A DNA stretch of 64,000 nucleotides from Aplidium turbinatum. Its lineage: Eukaryota; Chordata; Ascidiacea; Aplousobranchia; Polyclinidae. The notes beneath the pieces were generated by a model, which was given only the letters and a program-made list of their open reading frames with translations, was not told the DNA's origin and searched no databases. Shown one piece after another: positions 44,948-54,943 of the stretch. The stretch spans positions 1,488,001 to 1,552,000 of the forward strand of contig OU964918.1 in the NCBI GenBank assembly GCA_918807975.1. The letters run 5' to 3'. Positions within the stretch are counted from its first letter, which is position 1; every line of letters begins with the position of its first letter. A program made the position numbers and the translations under genes.

Positions 44948-45531
44948 GGAGGCATTAGCCGCTTTCGAAGATATGGAATATTTTGAAGAAGATGAAATTG
45001 ACATGGTCATAGCACCACCAGATCCTGTTGTAGTTAGCGACGAAGAGGGTATGGACGAAAACCATTTGACAGAAAGTGGAGCAGTGCTATCAGACGCTGC
45101 AGGAGAGATTGAAATTCATTGCAACCCAATACAAAGTGATGATGTGCCAACGACCCCAGTTCTGAAGAAAAAACGCAGCTTATCGGAAGTAAAATGGAGT
45201 AGGAAAAAGGCTTCTTTCTTATCTTCTGTGAGCAAAGAAGCTGGAAGATTTGGAAAGCAAATTGCTGGGACTAAAGTTTCGACGACAAGTGACTGTGAAA
45301 CTTTTGAACTCCAAACGCTTTGCAATCTCTACCACTGGCCGCCCAAGCGGTTTTGCTCTTGAATATACCCGACCAAGTAATTCTACATTGCACCACTTTC
45401 TAAAAACTATTCCCTGCAATAAAAGACGTCGTTGCAGACAGTGTCACAGCCAAGCGCGTTTTCTTTGTGGGATGTGTGATGCTCCTCTTTATCAGCATCG
45501 CAATGAATTGTACCACAAAAACAGGCCATAA
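44948..45531 (+). pseudogene. Truncated piggyBac B protein, copy 2
   Basis: After the LTR the piggyBac frame resumes with EALAAFEDMEYFEEDEIDMV, then the same acidic segment as copy 1 (IAPPDPVVVSDEEGMDEN) and KKKRSLSEVKW (no stop here, unlike copy 1). A frameshift follows near 45250-45290, then LNSKRFAISTTGRPSGFALE and the cysteine-rich KRRRCRQCHSQARFLCGMC. The start is lost with the junction to the LTR. The catalytic core is missing, as in copy 1. Confidence 0.75.
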
Positions 45532-45962
45532 TCCAAAGTAGATGTCTTCAAGGACATTGTGTTTTATTGAGTGCATTTTTTGTGTACTTTTATTACTCGT
45601 ATTTTGTTTATGCCACATGATTTCCTTGTTTGCAATTGTGAATAGAAAACTATGTTTTCGCACTTGACTAAAATATGGTCTTAGATTTTTATATGTTTAA
45701 AGGATGAAAAAAAACGGTCAAAAGAGAGACGCAGAAGACGCAAAGGGAATAAAGCCTTAACACTCGATTAATCAAACAATTAAAAAATAGATATCGCTTA
45801 ACGGCTGACGTTGCGTTTCTGCAACGCTTCAGATATTGTATAAACAAACAAAAAAAAATTCAATTTTTTTGCTAATTGTCCAAACTGGAAGGGTGCTACT
45901 AACATATCAAAAAATGAATAAAAATTAACTTCTAGAAATAGGTGCGGCGTTTAATGGCTTAA

Positions 45963-47034
45963 AGCAGCAGCTCTATCTGACGCCAACACAAAAATTGTTA
46001 GGTAAATCAATATCTTCCTTCAAAGGTACAGGTATCTCAAATCGATCATCTTTCAACTCAATATTCGGTTCAACAAGTTCTCTAGCCAAATTGTCATTGC
46101 GAGACAATTCACAGGTTTCATTTTGCAAGGTCAAATCCTGAATGACTTTATTCAGGTCTGCTATTTCCATATCACGAGACTCAATTTTACGCTGAAAGCC
46201 AGAGATGACATCCGACTCTGAAGACGTCTGCACTCTGCACACATTTGCAACGCTTTCATCTAAGGGTGACTTACCACCACAAGCCAACCAACCGAGAGGA
46301 GTGAGTAAAGCATGTGGTTCACTACGATTTTCACCAACACGTTCTTCTTTAGCCCACATCAAATAAGCGTTGTCGTTGCCAATCAGTACATCTACAGTAC
46401 TACTATCATTCAAATGAAACATATTCACGTCATGAAAATGACGAAAACCACTTAAATCCTGCTTATGCGGTAAAATCACTCGAAACAAACGTCAACTGCG
46501 AACCAGGATCATGCTGACAATACACCAACTTCGATTTGCCAGTCATTGGATTCAAAACACGAGCAGCAGTAACGCGATTAAAGGCTGCTTTAACATTTCC
46601 AATCTTAATACTACGCACAGGAACTCTGGCACCAGCATCACCTTTGCCGATCGAATCCAGAGAATCACGTGACGTCACATAAAAATCATGCAGAAGAAAA
46701 TAGTGGTTCCTATCGTTGTTAGGGCCACACTACGACTGTTGTTTGCATGAACGCAATCCCTAACCATATGCTGGCGCAAACAATTCAAGCATTTGCCAGC
46801 TTTCACAATGACATCTCTCCGATCTTTAGGTGTCAAGCGCAAAAATTCTTTACAATTGGACAAAAAATGATATTCAGCTTGACCACGTGACGAACAATAA
46901 AAACATGTCAGCATGTCTCCACGTCTGGCCACACCACCGCGCGGTGTGCCAACAGCAGTCGAGTACTGCGAACTCCCTGAAATCACATTATCATGGAGTT
47001 TTACCGACGTCTGCCTAACCGGACATGAAGGCAT
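45963..47034 (-). pseudogene. Outer BEL protease and zinc-knuckle region
   Basis: Minus-strand text includes MLTCFYCSSRGQAEYHFLSN and CLNCLRQHMVRDC (knuckles), then LVYCQHDPGSQLTFVSSDF (protease active-site region) and TVDVLIGNDNAYLMW. Fossil part of the outer BEL. Confidence 0.75.
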
Positions 47035-47083
47035 TTTTTTTTGCCAAACTTTTTAAAATGCTGCGACTCACCAGAATCGCCCA

Positions 47084-49083
47084 TTACAGTAGCATAATGC
47101 TAAAATCAGTCGACTTGCGCGTTTCCTCCCGTACTACAAATTCAAACAAACTCTGAAAAGTAGGTTCATCAGTGCTACCATACTGATCACCTAAAAAGTC
47201 AAGATAACGCTGCTTAGCGTCAAACGGGAGTCGCTTAGCTAAATTCAAAACAAAACGTCCTTCCAATTTGTCACGTTGACCATAAACTTGCGCATAAAGC
47301 AGACACTGCGACAATTCATCTTTAAACTCTTTCAAATCACTGGAAGAGATCAAAGTCAATTTGCTACCATAGCGAAACTTTCTAATTTCCGGTTCGGCAA
47401 AAAGACCTCCACGAACTCCAAAACGCTGGGACAAGCGAGCTAACGACATTTCTATCCTGTCTTCCTCTGACAAGCCAGGAGTGTCAGAAACCAAATTAGC
47501 AATCGTTTGAGCAGCTGTCCTAACACAAGCTGCTTGTAACAAAGTCAAACGAGTCCCTTTAAACGGCGAAGTTGCCATCAAGGCCGTAACACGATTTTTA
47601 AACAAGACAAATGGCATATTATTACCATCGTACCCAATCAAGGCCGCCTTATCGAAAAACGTCCTACTAGTTTGGTATTCAAAAAAGCAATCCTGCTGTT
47701 GAGAACTCGATTTAGCGGGAGAAGACAAGCTATATCCCTTAAGGGGCTGAGAGGGCTCAGTCACATGCACAGCCCGATCACGCTCCTTACACAAGTTAAA
47801 TTCAGGAGACGCGATACGCCTCTCACAACCACCCAAATTACGTGTAGCTGGGCTATCAAAAACTAGCGGCGCAGAAAACTGTGAAGGGGGCAAAGCATTA
47901 CTGCTAATAGCGGCCCCGTGACCTGTACGCTCTGGGGAGGAGTTAGGTTATAATTCACAGGCCTTGGCTCTACAGCCTTCGGAAGACCCTTAGCAGCGGC
48001 CCCGAGACCTCCTGAAACAGCTGGAAAACATGTGGATTGCCCTGGTCCACCCACGGATTGAACAGGCGTCTGGAAATAGTTATGTCAATTAAACTGCGAT
48101 TGATGTTCATTTCTGGAATGGCTAGAAGAGCCCTTCTTAGAACTACGGCGGGAGCCCAACTCTGAACGATATTCAGCTAAAACTACGTCTTTACGTTGTT
48201 CAGCCCTCAACTGAGCGTCTTTGAGTGCGAACTCAGCAGCTCTAGCTTCGGCTCTCACGGCGGCTTCAGCAGCTCTCGCTTCGGCCTCAGCAGCTCTCGC
48301 AGCAGCCTCTGCTCGTGCGGCCTCAACTCTTATGGCCTCAGCTATCGCGATGGTCTCAGCAGCTCTCGCTTCGGCCTCAGCTCTTGCAGCAGCCTCTGCT
48401 CGTGCGGCCTCAGCAGCTCTCGCGTCGGCCTCAGCTCTCGCGGCAGCCTCTGCTCGTGCGGCCTCAGCTCTGACGGCAGCTTCAGCTCGTATGGCCTCAG
48501 CTCTCGCGATGGCCTCAGCAGCTCTTGCTTCGGCCTCAGCTTGGATCTGGAGCTCCTCTCGTCTTAGCTGTAGGTTAATTTGTGCCACTATCCGAGACGA
48601 ACTCCTAGACATCCTAGTGCTTATATTTGAGGCGCTATCCTCAGGATGTATGTCAGCATCCAACATATCTGAGAACTCACTTACTTTTTGTTCAAAGTTA
48701 TTTTTCAACGAGTTAAATTCGGGATCTACCCTATCACGAAGTTCTGGCAAATTCGCAGAGTTAAAAATTTTACTCAAAAGAGCATGGAAATGCCTTAATT
48801 CCTCTTCTAAAGTAGATAAGTTAGATCGAAAAATTAACAGTTCCTGCTTATCACTTAAAGAACCTAGGGCCACAGAAAGTTCCCCAATTTGAGTCAAAAT
48901 ATCCTGTCTAAGATGCCGAGCCTCTCGAACTGACTTAGCCTCATCGTTACTGGGTCCCTCCCCAGAATGGCCTGCCCGACCGCAAAGAACATCATCAGGC
49001 TTAAACTCAGTTGAGTCGACGGCGGCCGAGTTCCTGTCGCCACCGAGTGTAGACATATTAAATGTTGGGGCTAAATTTAACAA
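47084..49083 (-). pseudogene. Outer BEL gag-like region
   Basis: The N-terminal part (about 49080-48085) is an alanine- and glutamate-rich coiled coil with many ARAEAxRAEAA repeats. The next part (47890-47084) has the DUF1759 signature (MPFVLFKNRVTALMAT, RLSQRFGVRGG, LEGRFVLNLAKRLPFDAKQR). It corresponds to the capsid side of a Pao/BEL polyprotein. Fossil. Confidence 0.78.
48220..48560 (-). repeat. Alanine-codon repeat array in the outer BEL gag
   Basis: Imperfect units of about 15-36 bases around GCCTCAGCTCTCGC / GCAGCCTCTGCTCGTGC repeat more than ten times and encode the AEARAAEAARAEAA coiled coil. The plus-strand open frames over it (Ser/Cys- and Ala-rich) are by-products. Confidence 0.8.
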
Positions 49084-49249
49084 TTAAAAAATTGACACAA
49101 ACACACAAAAATATTACAGTAGTTATAAAAAACTTAACTGCAATGACCTTAAAAAATACAAAAAAGAATTAAAATGCACAATACCGTAGTTGTAGGGTTA
49201 TATGAAGTCCTATAGTTCCACAAAACTTGCTTGGATTCTTCCAATTGAG

Positions 49250-49533
49250 TCTTCAAGCACAGATCGATTGTCTAAAATCTTCTTTCTTGCCAATGAATGT
49301 CAAAGTTGTTTTCTTTCAGAACCAACAAAGAAACGCACTTAATTTTTAGCTTGAAGTTCTTCAGTACCAACTGAGAAGCGTCTTTAATTTTCTTGTGCTT
49401 TAATTCTTCTGCACCAACTGAGATGAAAACGGCTTTAATCTTTTGCTTCTGTAGACTACCAACCAACAAGATCTTCTTTTATTATTTCTTTGCTTCTGTA
49501 GCCTACCAACCAACAAGTTCGTCTTTATTATTT
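49250..49533 (-). repeat. Leader tandem repeats beside the outer BEL 5' LTR
   Basis: Five to six imperfect units of 45-60 bp share TTCTGxAxxACCAAC and CGTCTTTATTATTT. The first 50 bases of the LTR (CTTCTAAATTCCAACTG...CGTCTTTATTATTT) read as one more unit, so the array continues across the LTR border. Confidence 0.7.
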
Positions 49534-50092
49534 TGTGCTTCTAAATTCCAACTGACAACAACACGTCTTTATTATTTATGGTCACAGCGGTAAACCATAA
49601 TCTCTTCGTGGTAAAATTGTAACATAAGATTCCCAGATCCGTTCGTCTGTATGTAATGACCGAAAAGAAACACTCTTCAGGAAACGTCTATTCGAGAATT
49701 GTATTTCTGTAAAAATAGCCTCAAAGCTGTCGAAAATGGAGTGCAATGCGATACACCACTAAAAACCTGTCACTACAATACAAACTACTTAGATAAAGAC
49801 GGAATTTTCGTCCAGCTGACAAGCACTAAGCAAACAGTTAAATATTTGACCAACTTTCTAGCAACCATTTTACGAATGACCAGAATACATTGCAATATCT
49901 CAAACTCACGTACGCAGTTACTGTGACGTCATAATGAAACATTGTGAAATAATTCTCAACAGGTGTGATACAAGTCTTACGAACGATGGTGCAATCTTGG
50001 CTTATTTTTAGGAAAAATTCCATGACGTAAGATTCAGTAGACCTGAACGGTTTTTATATGACGTTTGATTTGGTGAACAATTGGCTGGAACA
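49534..50092 (-). repeat. Outer BEL 5' LTR
   Basis: 559 bp, about 2 percent different from 32146-32704. A TGACGTCA CRE palindrome lies near 49923. Confidence 0.9.
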
Positions 50093-50383
50093 ATGCTGCA
50101 GTCAACAATAATGCAAAAAAGTGCAGTCACAAAAGTAGTTTTGGAAATACCTTTTTAAGGGAATAGCTGCCTCCCATGCACACATTATATCATATATGGG
50201 TGCTTTAACGCAACATAAATTTTATAACTTGATATGGTAAAAATATCAATTCAAAAAAAGTTTTTGTAACTCAAAAACGTAATGTGATGATCAAAACTAA
50301 CACCAGATCCGAATTCAGCGCCCCCAAATTACCCTACAATCATTGAAAAACTTCATACAAAAAAATCATGTTGGCCAGTGTTA

Positions 50384-50851
50384 TACAGTAGATCATTGTT
50401 CTACTAAAAAAATGTTCCAGATTATAAAATGCATAAACTGACAAATGGTTCACCACTTCACACATAAAAAAATCAAATTCTAAACAGCAAACGACTTCGT
50501 TGATTTCAAAACAAAATATACACTACTACTTGCAACAGCTACTTTACAATTGGCAATAACTTCTACATTCACAATGTGTTTAATATCAGTTTGAGCTTTA
50601 GAATCATTCTCAATATACTTTTCATGAATACTTCTGATCCCCACAATACACAACTCAAATAATAAACATCTAATCACGGGGCTATTTATAACAGGTTTGC
50701 TTGGACCAAAAGCTTCCAGACACTAGGGTAATATTACATCACTAGAATTTATTTTTCAGGTCAACAAGTCAAAGAAGTTTCCAGAATATCACACACACAA
50801 AACCTTTCTAAAAGCAGATTTCACAAAAATAGATCGCGTAACTAAAGGTTA
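50384..50851. other. Backbone segment present only in the right duplicate
   Basis: About 420 bp between the end of CAC...GTG copy 2 and the next element have no counterpart in the left copy. A minus-strand 65-codon frame at 50480-50677 is not recognised. Confidence 0.45.
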
Positions 50852-52880
50852 TTACACTGGCCGACACAATTTTTGGTGCCGGCAGCTTTTGAACCGATTT
50901 AGACGAACTTTGGGGCGCTGATTCCGAAAATGCAATCAATTTTTCCCCATCCGGTCAACTTTTTAACCCTATATTGCCCAGGTGGTGCTGAATCAGCACC
51001 AAGCACTTCAAATTTGCTGTCGCGGCTTAACCACTGGCTCCATACATCCAGATTTTTTTGACTTTTCCTAAATATCATCGAATTTTATTGTGTGTAAATT
51101 TGAGCCTCCAATGTCTTATACTTTTCATGCAAACATATGCATTTTGAAATACAATTTGTGAAATTTTGCTAAATTGCTCTTTTCGGAGAAGATTGTGTGT
51201 TTCTTTATTGCTCATATGGAGCGTCGCGCTAGTCGAGAACTGTCTGAAAACTAAACCGCAAAAATGTGCGACTCGCTTTCTAGTTGCCTTGAAGTTTAGC
51301 GTTGTCAATCAAACATTTGTGCTGAAGGAGAATTTTACTTCATACACAAACCTTTCATCCAATAACATCATATTGCTGCAGTAAACGTAACATCCCCAGG
51401 AAAAGTTTAGAGGCGGCGCGCAAAACCAAAGCAAATTTGTCTTGGTTGATGGTTGATGTCAATTTTTTTTATCAAAATGCTTGCTACTAATTTCATCGTT
51501 TGAACGCAACGCTGATCTTTAGTAAATTTGCTAAATAAAAAATCTTTTTGTTTGCTGTGAGATTCATAGCAATTGTAACTTATGACGTCACAATTCCGTG
51601 TGCGAGATGGACTTCTCTAGGGAATAATCTTCAAACACAATCTATAAATTTCTTTTCTAACAACAAACCTGTACACATTTATCTACTTTTACCTTCAAAA
51701 CTGGGAAATGGCGATGACAATACAAAACGCTTTCATTCAAAAACGGCATGTCACTGCAAACTTGAATTTTCTCCAGTCTCCTGAATGTTCAAAGGCCACT
51801 TGCAAATGTAACCACATTTTCTAGACAGATCTCAATTTTTCATGAAAGTGTTTGGTACGAGTTTCATCGTTTCAACGCAAATGCTGATTCGGTCAATCTA
51901 CCAAGTCAGCAATTTCTTTTGTTTACGCTTGTAGACAATGAATCAACGTTATGAGAGCGAATTTACTGGATCTGCCATACCTAGAAAAAAAAACGAATAA
52001 CGTACGGTTTTCGAAGTATTAGATCAGAACATTGATCCCTCTTTGCTGTGTACGTAACTTACTTGTTATTTTTATTTTTTGCATCGATCACCTGCTTTAG
52101 GTAACGTAACTCAAAAAAAAAATGATTTGTTGCCGTCATAATGCACCGGCTATAAAATACATCATAGCAAAATCTTCCAAATATTTTTAAACCTTTATCA
52201 ATATTTTTAAACCTTTCTCCCACTGATTAAACATTTATGTCAACGAAAAGGCGACAACTTTCACATAAGTGCTGAGAAGGAAGCATTTGAATTGAGCGTA
52301 GATACCTTGTAAATCGCGGAGGGCTGATGCCTATATCCATTAGGAATGAAGCTACCCTCTTTTTCCTCAGCATCGCCCAGACAAACATTTGCAGACGTTG
52401 AATCAAAGCTAAAAAGGATTAATTTGGTGGCTGGTCTTTCATGTTCATGTAAATAAAAAAAATTTAAAAAAAAAGTCACAATCAGGGTCTCATTTTATAA
52501 GTTATTTTGATAATTATGAATCCATTTATCGAATGTGGGCAACAATTTCTAACATCTTTTATGCCTTTAACTTTCTAAAGATTTAGATAGCTAGGCTGTA
52601 CTTTAGAAAGTAGACTGTAGGCTGGCTATAGCCTACATCCGTCACGTTAGCCGAGTGGCTTTTAGAGCGAAGAATGACTTCCAGTCGTGTGCACTAGTTA
52701 CTTTCGAAGTAATTGAGTTACAGTTACTTCGCTCAAAAAATTACTAGTTTCAGTTACAGTTATCGTTTTTTTAAAGTAACTAATTAAATTGATGGCAGCA
52801 TATTACGCTATATACGCCTACACGATAAGCAGCATCGGAATGCAATGGCAGTGGGCCTAGGCTACTAATCAAACAAATTT

Positions 52881-53640
52881 TCAATCTTTAGCTTGGTACA
52901 AAAGGTTTTGCAGACATTTACATTTAGTCCGAAAGCTCATGTGCAAAACAAAAACAACTTTGGCACAATCTAGTAGAGTGTATTTGGTATACCGAGTGGC
53001 CACATCTTTGGCATTGACTACAGTTGCCGGTAGCTGCTTTCTTTTCTTTGCACGAACTTCCCCAGTAGCCTCTTGTAAGCATTGTTTACACCTTCGCCGG
53101 TTTTCAGATTTGAATGGTAGTAAACCTGACGATGAACTTGGTGGTATCGTTTTTTTTCCTATTACCGTTTCTGTTTTTCGTTGTATTGTCATCCAGAGAT
53201 CCCGCAAGGGACGGGACTCAATTTGCAGTCGAACTAACGACATCGCCAGGTCCCAACCAAAATTAAAAGAAGAAACTTTGTTTGGGTCGTTTTGCATACC
53301 CAAAGCTAATATAGTTGAAGCATTAATTCTGCACGTGTCCAGCAAATAAGCAAATGCTGAGACTGTCCAGCGACGAGATTTGGGCTTACATGAGTGAAAT
53401 CCAAAACAATGACAAGGTTTGCTTTTTGGCAACACATTATACCCAACTGCAGTACAGAGTAATCACAGTGCTTTTCATATTTCCACCTGCTAAATATCAC
53501 CAAAAAATAACTTCTGCGTGGACTTCGCAATACAGGCGCTATACCAAAGTCGCAATGTTCAATCCGCCGCTAGTCCCAAGCAGGATTTTATTTTGCCGCC
53601 ATTGGGCAATTTGTTTCAAAGCAAAGTAACACAGGCATAC
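52881..53640 (-). pseudogene. piggyBac C transposase C-terminal remnant
   Basis: The main frame (53435-52881) reads KSRRWTVSAFAYLLDTCRIN, ASTILALGMQNDPNKVSSF, LAMSLVRLQIESR and then RRRCKQCLQEATGE with further cysteines. This is the last helical part and the cysteine-rich tail of a DDE_Tnp_1_7 transposase (compare RRWxxxxFxxMLDxxxxNA). An upstream frame adds CCQKANLVIVLDFTHVSPN, joined only through a frameshift. The catalytic aspartates and N-terminus are not visible. Confidence 0.7.
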
Positions 53641-53814
53641 AATAGAAAATTTTAAATGCACAATATTATAAACTGTAAACTTGTGCTGCATTGCAATGGA
53701 TTGCAATACAAAATTTAATAATTTTCTGATCTTATTTTTGATTGAATAAATAAGAGTGGCTGGACTATGAAATCGGTGTAGTTGCAGTGACGTACGTTGC
53801 CGTTTTTATGACAT

Positions 53815-53912
53815 TTACCTAGCTACTAAAATAATCTCTTTTTAGCACTGAGAAAAAGTCTACAGACATTGAATCAATGCAAAAAGCACAAACTTTTCTT
53901 GCCAGGTAGTGC
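53815..53912. repeat. Hairpin mini-element
   Basis: Ends TACCTAGCTACTAAAATAAT and CTTTTCTTGCCAGGTA with the core CTACAGACATTGAATCAATG. Same family as 29443-29530. It lies inside piggyBac C. Confidence 0.55.
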
Positions 53913-54943
53913 TAGGCAAGTCGACATGAACTACAAAACTTATTTGAGGTTTATTCGTGCATTTTTTTTAAACTTCTGTGATTCTGTAAAACATTCTTGA
54001 AGTTGTTTTTTGCTATTACAATCTACTTTGTGACAAACCGTCCTACTCAATACAGTTTCTTTTATTGAGTGAAACAAGACTTAACAATACCATAGAATAA
54101 GAATATGACTGAACGAAGAATTTTGAATATAGAACAAGAATTCTGGCAAACAATGACTGATAGCACGCCAGACCAACATTGCCGTGGTTAGAATGTTGAA
54201 TAAAATCAAAAACAAATACTTTCATTCTGGTGAGTTGAACAAACTGCAAGAGATTTTTATAAAAAAAAGTGTCCAGAGTGTCGTGAAGACCAGTTTGACT
54301 CGCACAGAATAAGACACTTCTCAACAATACAAAATTGTGTAAGTAAACCATACATAGACGAAACAGCTTGAATTGTTTCTGACTATACTGAAAGACAACA
54401 GTGAAACCTTTCTCAAGAAAAGCAATTTTACTATTGCGTTACTCAAAATCAGACTAACGTCTTCGGACGTTAAAACCCTTTAAAATCAACGGCTACGTTG
54501 AGCGCTGACAAATACATTTGCAAGAAAAACCGCAGACAGAAATATCTTCAAAACGTTTGTCAGCCTTCAATCTCTCGAGAATATGGAAACCGCAAACGCT
54601 GATGCGTGAAAGAGTGAGAAAAAACGAACATTGCAGTGTTTCTTTATTTTAAATGTGGTAAAAAAAACACTGTTTGTGTATTGCTTTGAATCAAGAGTAT
54701 TTTAAGCAATTGAATGACAATTTGACAATTTTCAAAACCCCAGATAAATTTTCTATCTGTTGTCAAAAGATGGTAATGATGAGACTCGTAATAAAAGAGT
54801 TATAAGCGCTTAAACTGGGTGCTGAATCAGCACCACCTGGGGATTCGGTGGAACTCAGAACCTAGGGATAATAGGGTTAAGTTACAGTGATTTTGACTTT
54901 TTTACAATTGCGCTACAAAATAGCACAAATACAATAGTTTTAA

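Larger units (their letters stand above)
37427..45958 (+). mobile_element. piggyBac B, copy 2, with an inner BEL inside
   Basis: The left end is CCCATTAACTGCTGACG and the complement of the right end GCCATTAAACGCCGCACC, flanked by TTAA at 37423-37426 and 45959-45962. Own sequence is about 37427-37849 and 44948-45958 and matches copy 1 in inverted orientation. Compared with copy 1 a stretch around the inner LTR junction is missing from the piggyBac. Confidence 0.88.
32146..50092 (-). mobile_element. Outer Pao/BEL LTR retrotransposon
   Basis: Two 559-bp LTRs (32146-32704 and 49534-50092) are flanked by the 5-bp ATGCT (32141-32145 and 50093-50097); the left duplicate has the single unoccupied ATGCT. 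The LTRs differ at about ten positions, roughly 2 percent. On the minus strand the parts run gag-like, zinc knuckle, protease, RT, RNase H, integrase and a C-terminal DUF5641-like tail. A hAT (35682-36850) and piggyBac B copy 2 (37427-45958) sit inside. The element is broken, with several interruptions. Confidence 0.92.
22408..50380 (+). mobile_element. CAC...GTG element, copy 2 (28-kb composite)
   Basis: The left end reads TTA then CACGGGTCAAC, and the right end GTTGGCCAGTG then TTA, giving a 3-bp TTA duplication at 22405-22407 and 50381-50383. The two ends are diverged inverted repeats of about 100 bp sharing GGxTAATTTxxGGG and CTGAAT..ATCTG. The right repeat has GGGGGCGCTGAATTCGG, akin to the inner block of the other copies. 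The original element was small; a piggyBac, hATs, a MITE and the BEL stack have expanded it. It keeps a C-terminal piece of the family protein at 28126-28535. The left duplicate holds its middle part (2558-6283), so insertion predates the duplication. Confidence 0.75.
50967..54876 (-). mobile_element. piggyBac transposon C
   Basis: The left end is CCCTATATTGCCCAGGTGG and the complement of the right end CCCTATTATCCCTAGG, flanked by TTAA (50963-50966 and 54877-54880). Both ends carry the palindrome GGTGCTGAATCAGCACC next to CCAGGTGG. 3.9 kb, with a transposase remnant on the minus strand. Inserted in the left inverted repeat of CAC...GTG copy 3. Confidence 0.9.

Noticed and set aside
48196-48892. 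Plus-strand Ser/Ala-rich frames of 123 and 223 codons
   Set aside because: They lie opposite the alanine-codon repeat of the outer BEL gag and have no independent support.
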